A stretch of 64,000 nt of DNA, taken from Mesorhizobium sp. C432A (GTDB lineage: Bacteria > Pseudomonadota > Alphaproteobacteria > Rhizobiales > Rhizobiaceae). Shown here one piece after another: positions 55,865 to 64,000 of this stretch. The stretch covers positions 3,389,001-3,453,000 of the forward strand of contig NZ_CP100470.1 of NCBI RefSeq assembly GCF_030323145.1. Reading direction: 5' to 3'. How positions within the stretch are numbered: the first letter of the stretch is position 1; each line of letters starts with the position of its first letter. The notes under the pieces are model-generated. The model saw only the letters and a list, made by a program, of their open reading frames with translations. It searched no databases and was not told the DNA's origin. Position numbers and translations under genes: made by a program.

Positions 55865-56608
55865 TCAGCCGGCCTTGCGAGCCGGTTCTGCAGAAGTTGA
55901 CTCCGCTGCCCCGAAAACATCCTCGAAGGCGGATTTCAGCGCCAGGTCGAAATCGGCCATGGTCACGGGCAGGCCGAGGTCGACGAGGCTGGTGACGCCG
56001 TGATCCGGCACGCCGCATGGCACGATGCCGCTGAAGTGGCTGAGATCCGGCTCGACATTGACGGCAATGCCATGAAAGCTCACCCAGCGCCGCAGCCGGA
56101 TGCCGATGGCCGCGATCTTGTCTTCAGCCGGCGAGCCGTCGGGCAGGGACGGGCGCTCGGGCCGCACCACCCAGACTCCGACGCGGTCCTCGCGGCGTTC
56201 GCCGCGTACATTGAAGGCGGCAAGCGTGCCGATGATCCACTGCTCGAGCGCGGCGACGAAGGCGCGCACATCCTCGCGCCGGCGCTTCAGGTCAAGCATG
56301 ACATAGGCAACCCGCTGCCCCGGGCCGTGATAGGTGTATTCGCCGCCGCGCCCCGCGGCAAAAACCGGGAAACGGTCGGGGTCGATCAAATCCTCGATGC
56401 GGGCGCTGGTGCCGGCGGTGTAAAGCGGCGGATGCTCGACCAGCCAGACCATCTCGGCGGCCGCACCCGTGCGGATCGCCTCGGCGCGCGCTTCCATCAG
56501 GGCCAGCGCATCGGTGTAGCCGGTCAGGCTAGGCTCGATGCGCCATTCGACCGGCGCTGACCCGGGCAAGGGCAGGAACGACGTGGCGATCTGGCTGCGT
56601 TCGGTCAT
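55865..56608 (-). CDS. lipB: Octanoyl-[acyl-carrier-protein]:protein octanoyltransferase
   Basis: 247 residues. Transfers octanoyl from ACP to lipoyl domains, the first step of lipoate synthesis. Motifs: [38 protein letters not shown], the catalytic Lys in [20 protein letters not shown] and the catalytic Cys in [16 protein letters not shown]. Convergent with the metallopeptidase gene, 19 bp apart. The C-terminal tail [14 protein letters not shown] is extra. Confidence 0.96.
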   Translation of the reverse strand: MTERSQIATSFLPLPGSAPVEWRIEPSLTGYTDALALMEARAEAIRTGAAAEMVWLVEHPPLYTAGTSARIEDLIDPDRFPVFAAGRGGEYTYHGPGQRVAYVMLDLKRRREDVRAFVAALEQWIIGTLAAFNVRGERREDRVGVWVVRPERPSLPDGSPAEDKIAAIGIRLRRWVSFHGIAVNVEPDLSHFSGIVPCGVPDHGVTSLVDLGLPVTMADFDLALKSAFEDVFGAAESTSAEPARKAG

Positions 56609-56862
56609 GGCTTTTCGTTTTTCGCTTAATGCACGCCGCTTGGCAAAACCGCCTTGCGCTCTGGGGCGGAATGCATTCGCCCTTTATATGGCGGTATCCG
56701 GCTGAAACGTCCAGTTCGCCGTCCTTTGCGCGTACCACAGGACGCGCGGCGCTGTAGAGGCCGATATGCCAATTCGCGGCGATTATTGCGCGCGGCGCCC
56801 TTGTTTCGCCGGAAACGATTTGCTACACGCCGCGAGCCGGTTCGTTCCGGCTCCTACCACGG

Positions 56863-56947
56863 GCGGTCGTGGCGGAATTGGTAGACGCGCAGCGTTGAGG
56901 TCGCTGTGGGGCAACCCGTGGAAGTTCGAGTCTTCTCGACCGCACCA
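56863..56947 (+). tRNA. tRNA-Leu (anticodon GAG)
   Basis: 85 nt with a long variable arm. Acceptor arms GCGGTCG (56863-56869) and CGACCGC (56937-56943), discriminator A, encoded CCA. Anticodon stem CAGCG/CGCTG around TTGAGGT gives anticodon GAG, reading CUC and CUU. The variable arm TGGGGCAACCCG follows. A TTATTTTT tract comes directly after. Confidence 0.97.
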
Positions 56948-57602
56948 GTTATTTTTCGGCCATTTAATCGTTGCGACTTCAGGCTGTCGAGGCCGAATCA
57001 TCGCTTTGGCGATTGAACCGGCCGCTGCAGAGTTGCAACAGGAGTTTGCAGAAACCGCAACGCGAACACGTTAGCTCGCGCCTGCCAGCCTCCTGCACCG
57101 GGTGGCGGGGCAGGGGACGGCTTTCTGGGCGACCTAAGCGGCGCGTCGTTGAGGGAAATGGAGACCCGGACGGGCTCGACGAGGGTCAACGGCCGTCACG
57201 ACGGTGTGGTGGTGATCGCAATAGACGCGATCCGGCGACGTTGGCCCGGCACAAAAACGGTAGCCACCGGGTACCGAGCGGTCTTCGCTCACCGGGAAGC
57301 GGCACTGGTTGAGGCCTAGCTGAATGAGGGGGACGTCTCTAGACGCTGGTCTGATATTTTCATGCATGATGGTTTTCAGTTTCCTGGTTCATAGCCATTG
57401 CCGGCTGACGGCCGCGGTGCGACCCGCCGGAGCGAGCTTCTCTCGTTTTGGAGGGCTGTGGACCACATATGGTGCTGATCGCACCGTCAAAGAAGCCCGG
57501 CGCCCCGCTTCTGCAGCCAAATCGTTTGCGACTTAAGGCCACACCCGCGAGCGCCCGAAGCACCTGTCCGGCCGGGATTTGCCGGCGCGCCGTTGCATAG
57601 CC
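56948..57602. other. Long intergenic region between tRNA-Leu and the histidine kinase gene
   Basis: 655 bp without a recognised gene. The best frame is 57158-57319 on the plus strand (53 codons, ATG after GAGGGA), with a protein-like stretch DGVVVIAIDAIRRRWPG; it has no family and is unsupported. No clear promoter, terminator or repeat was found. Confidence 0.4.
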
Positions 57603-58682
57603 TCAGTCCGTCGCCGCCGATCGCTTGAAGACGATGGTGACCCTGGTTCCCTCGCCGGCACTCGACTTGACGTCGAATTGCGCCTTGGCATTTTCGGTCA
57701 GCGACCGCGCGATCAGGGAGCCGAGCTTGCCGGGCCTGGGCCAGGTCTCACCCGTCGGCAGACCGATCCCATCATCGGCGACAGTCACCCGGCAACCATC
57801 GCCGCTGACGACGCTGTGCAGCGTGATCGTGCCGCCCTCGCGCCCGACGAATGCATGTTTGAGAGCGTTGGTCAGCAACTCATTGACGACCAGGCCTGTC
57901 GGCATGGCAACGTTGATGGATACCGGATAGGTATCCACCTTAAGGTCGAGGCGGATACCTTCGACTGCGTGCGACGCCATGACGGCGGACGCGATCTGGC
58001 TAAGATACACACCAAGATCCACCTCATCCTTCTGCTGGTCAGCCGACAAGGTCTGGTAAAGGATTGCCAATGCGTCTACCCGGCCGGCAAGCCTTTCGAA
58101 ACGCTTCTGGTCCGGTTCGGTGGCGTTGCGGGTTTCCATCCGGATCAAAGCGGTGATCATCTGCAGATTGTTTTTCACCCGGTGCTGCAGTTCGCGCAAC
58201 AGGGTGTCCTTCTCCCGGATGAGCTCTTCCGCGGGTCGCGCGTCCTCGGTCTCACCGTGTGCCGTGACGTCGACAAGCGCCACCAGCCGGAAGCAGAGCT
58301 TGCCGTTGTCGTCCTCGATCACGTTGGAATAAACGTCGACGATTGCCGGCTTGTCCTCGCCGCGCTCAAGACGAAATGTGCCGACGAAATCGGTGTCTTC
58401 AACGACAGCCTCGGCGAGCGGCCTGTCCTTCTGCCGATGAAGCCCCCTGCCGGAAAGGGCCGCCCAGTTTTCCCGCGCAAGCTTCGGCGCCTTGAGGTCC
58501 GAGAGCTTCTCGAATTCGGGATTGGCGTAGACGACACGCTCCTTCGCGATCAATTCCGAGACGGCGATCGCGATCGGCATCTGGTCGAGAAATTTCTTGA
58601 ACTGGTCGCTTTCCAGCGCGGTGGCGAGGTCAGGCGTATCGAGCAATTGCTCGACAGCGTCAGCCTTATCGGAGTCTGTCAT
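57603..58682 (-). CDS. PAS-containing sensor histidine kinase, HisKA_2/HWE-like
   Basis: 359 residues from the ATG at 58682; an ATG at 58712 in frame would add ten. No membrane helix, so it is cytosolic. Residues about 25-150 are a PAS domain (FLDQMPIAIAVSELIAKERV, ...FRLVALVDVTAHG). The dimerisation box is LLRELQHRVKNNLQMITALI with the phospho-accepting His, typical of HisKA_2. The ATPase part has VVNELLTNALKHAF (N box) and VTVADDGIGLP (G1 box). Such kinases often feed single-domain or PhyR-type regulators in alphaproteobacteria; no response regulator lies beside it. The signal is unknown. Confidence 0.88.
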   Translation of the reverse strand: MTDSDKADAVEQLLDTPDLATALESDQFKKFLDQMPIAIAVSELIAKERVVYANPEFEKLSDLKAPKLARENWAALSGRGLHRQKDRPLAEAVVEDTDFVGTFRLERGEDKPAIVDVYSNVIEDDNGKLCFRLVALVDVTAHGETEDARPAEELIREKDTLLRELQHRVKNNLQMITALIRMETRNATEPDQKRFERLAGRVDALAILYQTLSADQQKDEVDLGVYLSQIASAVMASHAVEGIRLDLKVDTYPVSINVAMPTGLVVNELLTNALKHAFVGREGGTITLHSVVSGDGCRVTVADDGIGLPTGETWPRPGKLGSLIARSLTENAKAQFDVKSSAGEGTRVTIVFKRSAATD

Positions 58683-59081
58683 TTCGGCGCCTGCGTGATG
58701 CGTGGAAGCCATCAATATCAGGCATGCAATTCACCCGCCATCTCCAATATCGAAGGGATACGACAGCGTCACTACTGGTGCGGGCCGCGTCGCGCAGGGC
58801 TCCACCGCCTGCTGCTCACGAGCGAACTGAACAGAAGGCATTTTTCTCAGGGCCGCCGAACTTTGAAAAGAAATGTCTATGGAATTTGTAGAATTACGCT
58901 TTGAATGGGATCTCGGTACTGCTCGCCAGCCTTGGCGGCCCTTCGCCTCCTGAGTTGAGATCAGTGCTCTCGTTACCAAGCAAGTCGGCTCCCGATGAGG
59001 GAGTTGCTCCGCCGATCGCTGTGCGGCCGGCAGACGGCGGAGCATTGCCACCAGCCCGCGGCTTTAGAGGAAGAGGTTCCC
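58683..59081. other. Divergent intergenic region upstream of the kinase and dioxygenase genes
   Basis: About 400 bp between two divergent genes, expected to hold both promoters. A relatively AT-rich patch around 58865-58905 is the likeliest promoter area, but no clear hexamer pair or operator was seen. Open frames here look spurious. Confidence 0.35.
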
Positions 59082-60014
59082 ATGACCAGACTTACCCCCG
59101 TAGAGCAGATCATCCCGGATGCCGATATTGTCCCGCTTACCGGACGCGTCGGCGCAGAGATCAGGAACATTCGGCTCTCCGGCGACCTGCCACAGCAGAC
59201 GGTCGCGGCGATCAACCAGATCCTGTTGCGGCACAAGGTGGTGTTCTTCCGCGACCAGGCGCATCTCGACGATGCCGGGCAGGAGCGCTTTGCCCAGCGT
59301 CTCGGCGACCTCGTCCCGCATCCGACGCAAGGTCCCGTCAAGGGAACGGCGTCCATTCTCGAACTCGATTCCAGCCGTGGCGGCGGCCGTGCCGACCAAT
59401 GGCATACCGACGTCACCTTCGTAGATGCCTATCCGAAATTCTCCGTTCTTCGCGGCGTCGTCATACCGCCGGCCGGCGGCGACACGATCTGGTCGAACAC
59501 CGCGGCCGCCTACCAGGACCTGCCCGAGCCGTTGAAGCTGCTGGCGGACAATCTCTGGGCCGTTCACAGCAACGTCTACGACTACGCCGCGGTGCGGCCG
59601 CGTGCGAGCGCCGCGGAAAAGAAGCACTTCGAGGAGGTCTTCACCTCAACGGTCTACGAGACCGAGCATCCGGTCGTCCGCGTCCACCCCGAAACAGGCG
59701 AGCGCTCGTTGTTGCTCGGCAATTTCGTGCAACGGCTGATCGGTCTGTCCAAGAGCGATTCAGCGCGGCTCTACGAGGTATTCCAGTCCTATGTCACCGC
59801 GCCCGAGAACACCGTACGCTGGCGCTGGAAAGCCGGCGATGTGGTGATCTGGGACAACCGGGCCACGCAACACTATGCCGTCAACGACTATGGCGATCAG
59901 CACCGGGTGGTGCGTCGCGCCACGGTCGATGGCGATATTCCAGTCAGCGTCGACGGCCGCCGCAGCGCCACCCGCACCAAGGTCGCGAAGCCGGCAGCCG
60001 ACAAGGCGGCATGA
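59082..60014 (+). CDS. TauD/TfdA-family Fe(II)/2-oxoglutarate dioxygenase
   Basis: 310 residues from ATG 59082, preceded by AGAGGAAGAGG. Iron ligands: the HxD in ADQWHTDVTFVDAYPKF and the distal His in DNRATQHYAVNDYGDQHRVV; the 2-oxoglutarate-binding Arg is in RVVRRATVDGD. Length and motifs fit alkylsulfatase/taurine-type enzymes that release sulfite or an aldehyde from sulfonates or sulfate esters. The exact substrate is not deducible, and no sulfonate transporter lies alongside. It is convergent with mtkB. Confidence 0.88.
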   Translation: MTRLTPVEQIIPDADIVPLTGRVGAEIRNIRLSGDLPQQTVAAINQILLRHKVVFFRDQAHLDDAGQERFAQRLGDLVPHPTQGPVKGTASILELDSSRGGGRADQWHTDVTFVDAYPKFSVLRGVVIPPAGGDTIWSNTAAAYQDLPEPLKLLADNLWAVHSNVYDYAAVRPRASAAEKKHFEEVFTSTVYETEHPVVRVHPETGERSLLLGNFVQRLIGLSKSDSARLYEVFQSYVTAPENTVRWRWKAGDVVIWDNRATQHYAVNDYGDQHRVVRRATVDGDIPVSVDGRRSATRTKVAKPAADKAA

Positions 60015-60041
60015 GGCGCGGTCGAACGCGAAGGCCGCTGT

Positions 60042-60941
60042 TCAGGCGGCCTTCTTCATACGTGATAGTGTCTCTGCAACCACCTCACCAAACGACGACG
60101 GCGTCGGCACGATGATCACCCCGGCGTCCTTTAGAATCTCGACCTTCTCCTGCGCCGACTCGCCGAAGGCCGAGATGATGGCGCCGGCGTGGCCCATGCG
60201 GCGGCCTTTGGGGGCGGAGAGGCCGGCGATGTAGGCGATCAGCGGCTTCCTCATGTTGTCGCGCGCCCAGATGGCCGCTTCGGCTTCCTGCGGTCCGCCG
60301 ATCTCGCCGATCATCACCACGGCGTCGGTGTCGTCATCCTGTTCGAACAGTTTCAGCATGTCCTTGAAGGACGAGCCGTTGATCGGGTCGCCGCCGATGC
60401 CGACGCTGGTCGAGACGCCGATGCCGAGCGACTTCATCTGCGACGCCGCCTCGTAGCCGAGCGTTCCGGAGCGGCCGACGATGCCGACGCGGCCAGGCAG
60501 ATAGATGCTGCCGGGCATGATGCCGATCAGCGCCTGTCCGGGCGTGATGACGCCGGCGCAGTTCGGGCCGATCAGCCGCATGCGGTCCTCGTAGCGGTAG
60601 CGCAGCATGTAGCGCTTGACCTGCATCATGTCCTGCGACGGGATGCCGTCGGTGATGCAGACGCAGAGTTTAATGCCGGCGTCCGCCGCTTCCATGATCG
60701 AATCGGCGGCAAAGGGCGGCGGCACGAAGACGATGCTGGCCTCGGCGCGGGTCTCGCGCACCGCGCCCTTGACCGTGTTGAAGACAGGCAGGCCGAGATG
60801 CTTCTGGCCGCCTTTGCCGGGGGTGACGCCGCCGACCAGCTTGGTGCCATAGCGTTTCATGTCCTCGGCATGGAAGCTGCCGATCTTGCCGGTGAACCCC
60901 TGGACGATGACGCGGGTGCTGCGGTTGAGCAGGATTGCCAT
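60042..60941 (-). CDS. mtkB: Malate--CoA ligase, alpha subunit (succinyl-CoA synthetase-like)
   Basis: 299 residues. Forms malyl-CoA from malate, CoA and ATP with MtkA. CoA-binding N-terminal fold TRVIVQGFTGKIGSFHAEDM and GPNCAGVITPGQALIGIMPG; the phosphohistidine is in GRRMGHAGAIISAFG. It is similar to SucD; the malate assignment rests on context with malyl-CoA lyase and serine-glyoxylate aminotransferase. Last gene of the block, 14 bp after mtkA. Confidence 0.85.
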   Translation of the reverse strand: MAILLNRSTRVIVQGFTGKIGSFHAEDMKRYGTKLVGGVTPGKGGQKHLGLPVFNTVKGAVRETRAEASIVFVPPPFAADSIMEAADAGIKLCVCITDGIPSQDMMQVKRYMLRYRYEDRMRLIGPNCAGVITPGQALIGIMPGSIYLPGRVGIVGRSGTLGYEAASQMKSLGIGVSTSVGIGGDPINGSSFKDMLKLFEQDDDTDAVVMIGEIGGPQEAEAAIWARDNMRKPLIAYIAGLSAPKGRRMGHAGAIISAFGESAQEKVEILKDAGVIIVPTPSSFGEVVAETLSRMKKAA

Positions 60942-60955
60942 TTTCTCGACCTCCC

Positions 60956-62140
60956 TCAGGCTGCTTTTTTCTTGGTGGCCGCGCGCCAGGCGGCGACGGC
61001 TTTTTCGGCGGCTTCGGCCAGCGTGTCGGCAACGATCACCGCCTCGCCGGAATCGGCCAGGATGCGGCGACCCTCCTCGGCCCTGGTGCCGGAGAGACGG
61101 ACCACCAGCGGCACGTTGACGCCGACCTCGCGTATCGCCTTGATGACGCCTTCGGCGACCCAGTCGCAGCGGTTGATGCCGGCAAAGATGTTGACCAGTA
61201 TGGTCTCGACATTCTTGTCGCCGAGCACGGCGCGGAAGGATTTGGCCACCCGCTCGGGCGAGGCGCCGCCGCCGATGTCGAGGAAGTTGGCCGGTTCGCC
61301 GCCGGCGATCTTGATCATGTCCATGGTAGCCATCGCCAGCCCGGCGCCATTGATGATGCAGCCGATGTTGCCGTCGAGGCCGACATAGGAGAGGCCACGG
61401 TCGCTGGCAAAAGTTTCGCGCGGATCTTCCTGGCTTTTGTCGCGCAGCTCGGAGATTTCCGGCCGTCGGAACAGCGCGTTCTCGTCGAACGACATTTTGG
61501 CGTCGAGCGCGATCAGATTGCCGTCGCGGGTCACCACCAGCGGATTGATCTCCAGCATCGAGGCGTCGTAGTCGCGGAACACCCGGTAGCAGCTGAAGAT
61601 GGTCTCGGTCGCCTTGCCGATCAGATTGTGGTCGAGGCCGAGCCCGAAGGCGATTTCGCGCGCCTGGAAACGCTGCATGCCGACGCCGGGATCGACCGAT
61701 GTGCGCAGGATGGAGTTCGGCGCCTTTTCGACGATGTCCTCGATCTCCATGCCGCCGGCAGCCGAAGCCACGATCATGACGCGCTCTTCCTTGCGGTCGA
61801 GGACGAAGCCGACATAGAGCTCCTGCGCTATGTCGACGGCTTCCTCGAGATAGAGGCGCGAAATCAGCTTGCCGCGCGGGCCGGTCTGCTGTGTCACCAG
61901 CTTGCGGCCGAGCATGGCTTCGGCGGCGTCGGAGATTTCCTCGTCATTGGCGCATAGCTTGATGCCGCCGGCCTTGCCGCGGGCGCCGGAATGCACCTGC
62001 GCCTTCAGCACCCATTTGCTGCCGCCGATCTCGCGCGCCCTGTAGGTTGCCTGCTCGGGGCTGTAGGCCAGCCCGCCGCGCGGCACATGCACGCCGTGGC
62101 GTGCCAGCAGTTCCTTGGCCTGATATTCGTGGATGTCCAT
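60956..62140 (-). CDS. mtkA: Malate--CoA ligase, beta subunit (succinyl-CoA synthetase-like)
   Basis: 394 residues. ATP-grasp beta subunit. Begins [20 protein letters not shown]; nucleotide-binding region [20 protein letters not shown]; Mg ligands in [12 protein letters not shown] and [11 protein letters not shown]-terminal [20 protein letters not shown] and [19 protein letters not shown]. It differs from housekeeping SucC in the middle region and lies beside mcl, supporting the malate-specific role. ATG 62140 is 18 bp after the mcl stop. Confidence 0.85.
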   Translation of the reverse strand: MDIHEYQAKELLARHGVHVPRGGLAYSPEQATYRAREIGGSKWVLKAQVHSGARGKAGGIKLCANDEEISDAAEAMLGRKLVTQQTGPRGKLISRLYLEEAVDIAQELYVGFVLDRKEERVMIVASAAGGMEIEDIVEKAPNSILRTSVDPGVGMQRFQAREIAFGLGLDHNLIGKATETIFSCYRVFRDYDASMLEINPLVVTRDGNLIALDAKMSFDENALFRRPEISELRDKSQEDPRETFASDRGLSYVGLDGNIGCIINGAGLAMATMDMIKIAGGEPANFLDIGGGASPERVAKSFRAVLGDKNVETILVNIFAGINRCDWVAEGVIKAIREVGVNVPLVVRLSGTRAEEGRRILADSGEAVIVADTLAEAAEKAVAAWRAATKKKAA

Positions 62141-62158
62141 TTTGTCCTCCCTGAACGG

Positions 62159-63133
62159 TCAATGCGTGGCGACGCGCGGCTCACTAGAGAATTGACCGGC
62201 GCGTTCGATTGCCTCGTTGACCACCAGAACATTGCGCGCCATGCGTTCCGACGCGGCGTCGATCATCTTGCCGTCGAGGGCCGCCGCGCCCTTGCCCTGC
62301 GCCTCCGCCTCCTTCAGCACTTCGAGGATGCGCCGGGCGCGGGTGACCTCTTTTTCCGGTGGAGAGAAGACGTCGTTGGCAAGCGCGATCTGCGAGGGGT
62401 GGATCGCCCACTTGCCTTCGATGCCCAGCGCCGCCGCGCGCCTGGCGCCAGCGATGTAGCCCTCCGGATCGGAGAAGTCGCCGAACGGCCCGTCAATGGC
62501 GCGCAAGCCATAGGCGCGGCAGGCGACGGTCATGCGCGACAGAGCGAAATGCCACTGATCGCCGGGATAGTCGGGGTTGAGGCCGCCAATGTTGACCGTG
62601 CGCGCCTTGCAGCTTGCCGCATAGTCGGCGACGCCGAAATGCATGGCTTCCAGCCGGCCGGGTGTCGCGGCAATCGCCTCGACATTGGCCATGCCGAGCG
62701 CGGTCTCGATCAGCGCTTCGAGGCCGACGCGGGTCCTGAAACCCTTTGCCATCTCGATCTGGTTGACCATGGCCTCGACCATGTAGAGGTCGGCCGGCAC
62801 GCCGACCTTCGGCACCAAAATGGTGTCCAGCCGGTCACCGGCCTGCTCCATGACGTCAACCACGTCGCGGTACATGTAGTGCGTGTCGAGGCCGTTGATG
62901 CGCACCGAGACGGTCTTGCCCTTGGCGCGCCAGTCGATGTCGTTGAGCGCCTGGATGATGTTCTTGCGGGCGCGCTCCTTGTGGGGTGGGGCAACGGCGT
63001 CCTCGATGTCGAGGAAGATGAAGTCGGCGGCGCTGTTCGCCGCCTTGTCGATCATTTCCGGGCTGGAGCCGGGAACCGCCAGCTCGCTGCGCTGCAGGCG
63101 GAGTTTCTTCAGGTGGTTGATGGTGTGGCTCAT
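62159..63133 (-). CDS. mcl: L-malyl-CoA / beta-methylmalyl-CoA lyase
   Basis: 324 residues. CitE/HpcH-type TIM-barrel lyase cleaving malyl-CoA to glyoxylate and acetyl-CoA. Motifs: LQRSELAVPGSSPEMIDKAA, the metal Asp/Glu in ADFIFLDIEDAVAP, VRINGLDTHYMYRD, GLEALIETALGMANVEAIA with the acidic ligand, and the C-terminal KWAIHPSQIALANDVFSP. It lies between sgaA and mtkA, so the block supplies glyoxylate for serine formation. Confidence 0.93.
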   Translation of the reverse strand: MSHTINHLKKLRLQRSELAVPGSSPEMIDKAANSAADFIFLDIEDAVAPPHKERARKNIIQALNDIDWRAKGKTVSVRINGLDTHYMYRDVVDVMEQAGDRLDTILVPKVGVPADLYMVEAMVNQIEMAKGFRTRVGLEALIETALGMANVEAIAATPGRLEAMHFGVADYAASCKARTVNIGGLNPDYPGDQWHFALSRMTVACRAYGLRAIDGPFGDFSDPEGYIAGARRAAALGIEGKWAIHPSQIALANDVFSPPEKEVTRARRILEVLKEAEAQGKGAAALDGKMIDAASERMARNVLVVNEAIERAGQFSSEPRVATH

Positions 63134-63143
63134 TGTCGGCTCC

Positions 63144-64000
63144 TCAGGCGGCTTCGGCGACCGGCACGGCGGCCGAGGCGCGGAAGTGCTGGATGGCGGC
63201 GCCGACGCCCGAGCCCGGCGCCAGCCGTACGCCGCAGTCGAGCAGCGCCATTTCGGCGGCCGAGAGCGAGGCCAGCACCATCACCTCGTTCAGCCAGCCG
63301 AGATGGCCGATGCGGAAGACCTTGCCGATCACCTTGTTGAGGCCGCCGCCGAGCGAGGTCTGGTAATTCTGGTAGGCGCGCTTGACCACATCGCCGCTGT
63401 CGACGCCGTCCGGCACCAGGATGGCGCTGACGGTGTCGGAGTGCCATTTCGGCGCCTTGGCGCAGAGCTTCAGGCCCCAGGCGTCGACCGCCTTGCGCAC
63501 GCCTTCGGCGAGGCGATGGTGACGGGCGAAGATGTTTTCCAGCCCTTCCTCGGCGATCAGGTCGAGCGAGGCGCGCAGGCCGCGCAGCAGCTGAGTAGCC
63601 GGCGTATAAGGGAAATAGCCGGCGTCGTTGGCGCGGATCATATCTTCGAAGGAGAAGAAACAGCGGCGGTGGGTGGCGCTCCGCGAGGCCACCAGCGCCT
63701 TCTTGCTGACGGAGAGGAAACCGAGGCCGGCGGGCAGCATGAAACCCTTCTGCGAGCCGCTGACCGCGCAATCGACGCCCCATTCCTCCTGGCGAAAGTC
63801 GATCGAGCCGATCGACGAGACGCCGTCGACGAAGAGCAAAGCAGGGTGGTTGGCGTCATCGAGCGCGGCGCGGCAGCCGGCGACGTCGCTGGTCACGCCG
63901 GTCGCGGTCTCGTTTTGGGTGCAGAAGACTGCCTTGATGCGGTGCGCCTTGTCGGCCCTGAGCCGCTCGGCATAGAGCTCGAGCGGCACGCCGGTTCCCC
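63144..64000 (-). CDS. sgaA: Serine--glyoxylate aminotransferase (5' part outside the window)
   Basis: The 3' 285 codons of a class V PLP aminotransferase; the gene runs off the right edge. Transfers the amino group of serine to glyoxylate, giving hydroxypyruvate and glycine, in the serine cycle. Visible: AVFCTQNETATGVTSDVAGC, LLFVDGVSSIGSIDFR with the PLP Asp, the Schiff-base Lys in CAVSGSQKGFMLPAGLGFLS, and YTPATQLLRGL. It is 10 bp before mcl and presumably first or second in the operon. Confidence 0.92.
   Translation of the reverse strand, partial: GTGVPLELYAERLRADKAHRIKAVFCTQNETATGVTSDVAGCRAALDDANHPALLFVDGVSSIGSIDFRQEEWGVDCAVSGSQKGFMLPAGLGFLSVSKKALVASRSATHRRCFFSFEDMIRANDAGYFPYTPATQLLRGLRASLDLIAEEGLENIFARHHRLAEGVRKAVDAWGLKLCAKAPKWHSDTVSAILVPDGVDSGDVVKRAYQNYQTSLGGGLNKVIGKVFRIGHLGWLNEVMVLASLSAAEMALLDCGVRLAPGSGVGAAIQHFRASAAVPVAEAA

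Noticed and set aside
58731..59051. A 106-codon minus-strand frame upstream of the histidine kinase gene
   Set aside because: Composition is not protein-like, it lacks a ribosome binding site and it lies in the promoter region of two divergent genes.

Overview
The window is about 64 kb of GC-rich chromosomal DNA from an alphaproteobacterium of the order Hyphomicrobiales, most likely Mesorhizobium or a close relative. This is a judgement from protein character and gene order: an aerobic (CobG-type) cobalamin pathway, a nuoA-N operon with rhizobial accessory genes, class I ilvC, DUF1467, BA14K, CobE and HisKA_2 proteins, and abundant short GC-rich palindromes. No rRNA, phage, insertion sequence or CRISPR array was seen.

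Layout. 1-10.4 kb: the end of a MarR regulator, a TetR regulator with a palindromic operator candidate, ilvC, a PilZ protein, a BA14K protein, an endonuclease/exonuclease/phosphatase-family protein, a Nudix protein, a MacB-like efflux set (permease, ATPase, HlyD adaptor), a PhzF isomerase, tRNA-Lys(CUU) and a small exported protein. 10.6-26.9 kb: a large cobalamin locus on the minus strand. It is read from a promoter and a complete cobalamin riboswitch through a DUF1636 protein, cobW, cobN, cobG, cobH, cobI and cobJ. It continues after cobK (opposite strand) as cobL, cobE, cobM, cobA, cobB, cobS and cobT. Most neighbours overlap by 4 bp, which indicates translational coupling. Three palindromic repeat elements lie in frame inside cobG and cobN.

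27-29 kb: a frameshifted gene and a YcaQ-family protein. 29.2-50.1 kb: the complete complex I operon nuoA-N, interrupted by a four-helix-bundle gene, two uncharacterised genes, a small membrane protein, a pentapeptide-like gene and a gene remnant. Then come birA, ribonuclease J, methylmalonyl-CoA epimerase and DUF1467. 50-56.6 kb: a candidate small RNA on the minus strand, proS with an apparent 1-nt frameshift, lolC and lolD, a 28-codon membrane peptide behind a textbook alphaproteobacterial LexA box, a membrane metallopeptidase and lipB. 56.9-64 kb: tRNA-Leu(GAG), a HisKA_2 histidine kinase, a TauD-family dioxygenase and a minus-strand serine-cycle block (sgaA, mcl, mtkA, mtkB).

The most interesting items are the LexA-controlled micro-ORF (possibly an analogue of Caulobacter SidA), the in-frame palindromic elements in the cobalamin genes, the four-helix-bundle gene flanked by inverted repeats inside the nuo operon together with a gene-less look-alike after the ribonuclease J gene, the candidate small RNA, and the proS frameshift.
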